A stretch of 15,668 bases of DNA, from the NCBI GenBank assembly GCA_023388955.1, contig JAEWFH010000186.1:1-15668 (forward strand), written 5' to 3'. The notes below the pieces were generated by a model that worked only from the letters and a program-made list of their open reading frames with translations, was not told where the DNA came from and ran no database searches. Source of the stretch: Pseudomonadota bacterium. GTDB lineage: Bacteria; Pseudomonadota; Gammaproteobacteria; Xanthomonadales; Xanthomonadaceae. Positions 14,598-15,668 of this stretch are shown piece by piece; positions within the stretch are counted from its first letter, which is position 1, and the number at the start of each line of letters is the position of its first letter. The position numbers and the translations under genes are program-made.

Positions 14598-14625
14598 TTG
14601 CGGCCGCGCCCGGCGCCCCTATACT
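14598..14625 (+). promoter_or_regulatory. Promoter of ssrA
   Basis: TTGCGG (14598-14603), a 16-base spacer and TATACT (14620-14625, 5/6 to consensus). Transcription would begin near 14632, leaving about 22 bases of 5' leader to be removed by RNase P from the mature tmRNA start at 14654. It is the best sigma-70-type promoter in the window. Confidence 0.65.
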
Positions 14626-14653
14626 GGCCGGGTCGGCGAAACAACGACTACCC

Positions 14654-15007
14654 GGGGGTGCACTGGCTTCGACGGGGGTTGCGAAATCGCCTGGCGCATG
14701 CCGAGGGGGTAGCTTTCCTCGTAAATCCAGCTGCAAATCATTAGTTGCCAACGACGACAACTACGCACTGGCCGCTTAAGGCCTAAGCCCCGAAATCGCT
14801 TGTGTCCGTGCTCGCGACGTAGGGTCATCATCACGGAATCGCCGGGGGTGGCCGCCTGCCAGCACCCGGTTAACCCAAAGCAGGCTGGTCTCCTGATGCG
14901 CTTTGCGCGCCGTGCTGTCAGGAGGCGAGACCCAACGGCGAGCTAAGCATGTAGTGCCGGGGATGGAGTGCCTTCGGACGGGGGTTCAATTCCCCCCACC
15001 TCCACCA
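14654..15007 (+). ncRNA. ssrA: Transfer-messenger RNA (tmRNA)
   Basis: tmRNA with SmpB frees stalled ribosomes and tags the unfinished protein for proteolysis. The mature RNA is about 354 bases. The 5' acceptor strand GGGGGTG (14654-14660) pairs with CACCTCC (14997-15003), with one G-U pair, followed by A and an encoded CCA (15005-15007). The T-arm is GGGGG-TTCAATT-CCCCC (14980-14996), and the 5' part carries the typical CACTGGCTTCGACGG. The tag reading frame starts at the resume codon GCC (14747) and encodes ANDDNYALAA then TAA (14777-14779), ending in the protease-recognised ALAA. It is a one-piece tmRNA. It has its own promoter and a strong terminator. The tag equals, from memory, the Pseudomonas aeruginosa tag and differs from the longer tag I recall for Xanthomonas. 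Confidence 0.98.
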
Positions 15008-15014
15008 GATCTGG

Positions 15015-15039
15015 AAACCCGACCCCCGTGGTCGGGTTT
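15015..15039 (+). terminator. Rho-independent terminator of ssrA
   Basis: The arms AAACCCGACC (15015-15024) and GGTCGGGTTT (15030-15039) form a 10-bp stem with a 5-base loop, followed by TTCTTTTTC. It begins 8 bases after the tmRNA CCA end. It is the only classical intrinsic terminator I can see in the window. Confidence 0.93.
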
Positions 15040-15070
15040 TTCTTTTTCGCCGGGCCGCAGTGCCGTGGCT

Positions 15071-15091
15071 CACCAGCGCATGACGCTGGTG
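15071..15091. promoter_or_regulatory. Perfect inverted repeat upstream of the hydrolase gene (possible operator)
   Basis: CACCAGCG and CGCTGGTG are exact complements separated by CATGA, an 8-bp dyad centred 27 bases before the hydrolase ATG. It is placed where the -35 region would be if the nearby TGTTATCC (15093-15100) acts as a -10. That suits a repressor or activator site. A hairpin role in RNA is also possible. Confidence 0.45.
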
Positions 15092-15107
15092 CTGTTATCC
15101 AGACCGG

Positions 15108-15668
15108 ATGGCGAGTACTGGTATCCGCGGCAATGGCGAGCGGCGCACCGCGCTGCTGGTGATCGACATGATCAACCCCCTGGACTTCGAGGGCGCCGCC
15201 CAGCTGCATCCGCACGCCGTCGTGGCGGCGAAGCGGATCGCCACCCTCGCCCGGCGCCTGCGCGGACGGGGATGGCCGGTCGTCTACGTGAATGACAATT
15301 TCCTGCACTGGCAGGCGGATTTCCGGGAGATCGTCACCCTCGTGCGGCACGGAAGCCGGGGCGCGGAACTCGCGGAACTGCTCGCACCCGTCCCGGGCGA
15401 TTACTTCGTGCTCAAGCCCAAGCACTCCGGCTTTCTGGCCACCCCCCTGGAAATCCTGCTGGAAAAGCTCGGCGCCGATGCCGTCGTGGTTACCGGCGTG
15501 GCGACCGATGGCTGCGTGCTCGCCACGGCCATGGATGCACACATGCGCGAGTACGGCGTCCACGTACCCCGGGATTGCGTGGCGGCGATCACGTCGGCGC
15601 GCAGCAAGCGCGCCATTGAGCTCATGGCCGACGGGATGGGAATCGACGTGCGCACGGCGCGCTATGTA
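15108..15668 (+). CDS. Isochorismatase-family cysteine hydrolase (3' end cut by window)
   Basis: A cytosolic cysteine hydrolase of the isochorismatase/nicotinamidase-like superfamily; the substrate cannot be named from sequence. The 187 visible codons start MASTGIRGNGERRTALLVIDM and stay open to the edge, near the usual family length of about 180-210, so only a few codons should be missing. The catalytic triad is Asp20 in LLVIDMIN, Lys105 in LKPKHSGF, and Cys136 in VVTGVATDGCVLATAMDA, with the Val-Ala pair before it that forms the family's cis-peptide. No signal peptide or membrane segment is seen. ATG at 15108 is the only suitable in-frame start; there is no ribosome site, and a weak extended -10 (TGTTATCC) ends about 7 bases before it. 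It lies directly after the ssrA terminator with a perfect inverted repeat in between. Confidence 0.9.
   Translation, partial: MASTGIRGNGERRTALLVIDMINPLDFEGAAQLHPHAVVAAKRIATLARRLRGRGWPVVYVNDNFLHWQADFREIVTLVRHGSRGAELAELLAPVPGDYFVLKPKHSGFLATPLEILLEKLGADAVVVTGVATDGCVLATAMDAHMREYGVHVPRDCVAAITSARSKRAIELMADGMGIDVRTARYV

Noticed and set aside
12855..14744. Plus-strand frame of about 630 codons opposite the sensor kinase, running into ssrA
   Set aside because: Composition is that of an antisense shadow, and it overlaps the ssrA promoter and 5' end.
14980..15110. ssrA 3' end as an integration site for a genomic island
   Set aside because: ssrA is a known target, but no integrase is visible, and I see no second copy of the tmRNA 3' end. 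The next gene is an ordinary hydrolase.
14943..15563. Minus-strand frame of about 200 codons over the ssrA 3' end and the hydrolase
   Set aside because: The plus-strand frame has a full catalytic triad of a known family; the minus frame crosses the ssrA terminator and shows no domain.

Overview
The window is G+C-rich chromosomal DNA (about two thirds G+C by eye, not counted) from a gammaproteobacterium. It is most likely a member of the Lysobacterales/Xanthomonadales. The Fur, BamE/OmlA and DnaK proteins resemble that group, and the SmpB, RatA, RnfH and tmRNA set is gammaproteobacterial. No phage, insertion sequence, CRISPR array or plasmid gene is visible. No stretch longer than 300 bases lacks a gene; the longest gap is the 188-base divergent grpE/recN region.

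Layout. Minus strand, transcribed leftward: grpE (8276-7737), dnaK (7633-5708), dnaJ (5578-4451), a lipoprotein-type di-heme cytochrome c peroxidase (4365-3076), dapB (3032-2313), carA (2132-1011) and the start of carB (1009 to the window edge). Plus strand: recN (8465-10144), facing fur on the minus strand (10556-10152). bamE (10648-11043) diverges from fur and converges on rnfH and ratA (minus, 11761-11073). smpB (11771-12271) diverges from ratA by only 9 bases. A CHASE-PAS hybrid-less sensor kinase lies on the minus strand (14513-12291). Then come ssrA (tmRNA, 14654-15007) with its promoter and terminator, and the start of an isochorismatase-family hydrolase (15108 to the window end).

How the genes work together. 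grpE-dnaK-dnaJ is the Hsp70 machine. Both grpE and dnaK are preceded by good sigma-32-type promoters (TTGAAA or TTGAAG, 13 bases, CCCCAT or CCCCAG). There is no hrcA and no CIRCE element, so control appears to be by sigma-32 activation. dapB makes lysine and cell-wall precursor, and carA/carB make carbamoyl phosphate for arginine and pyrimidines. recN repairs double-strand breaks. fur and bamE handle iron control and outer-membrane assembly. smpB and ssrA rescue stalled ribosomes.

As far as I recall, the order smpB-ratA-rnfH-bamE-fur-recN-grpE-dnaK-dnaJ-dapB-carA-carB is an old gammaproteobacterial block also found in Pseudomonas. Against it, two genes look inserted: the peroxidase between dnaJ and dapB, and the CHASE kinase between smpB and ssrA. 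I see no clear new multi-gene system. The most interesting signals are these two insertions and several small regulatory structures: hairpins in the dnaK leader, between dnaK and dnaJ and in the first codons of carA; start codons that appear leaderless (recN, smpB, the hydrolase); a dyad between smpB and ratA; and an inverted repeat before the hydrolase.
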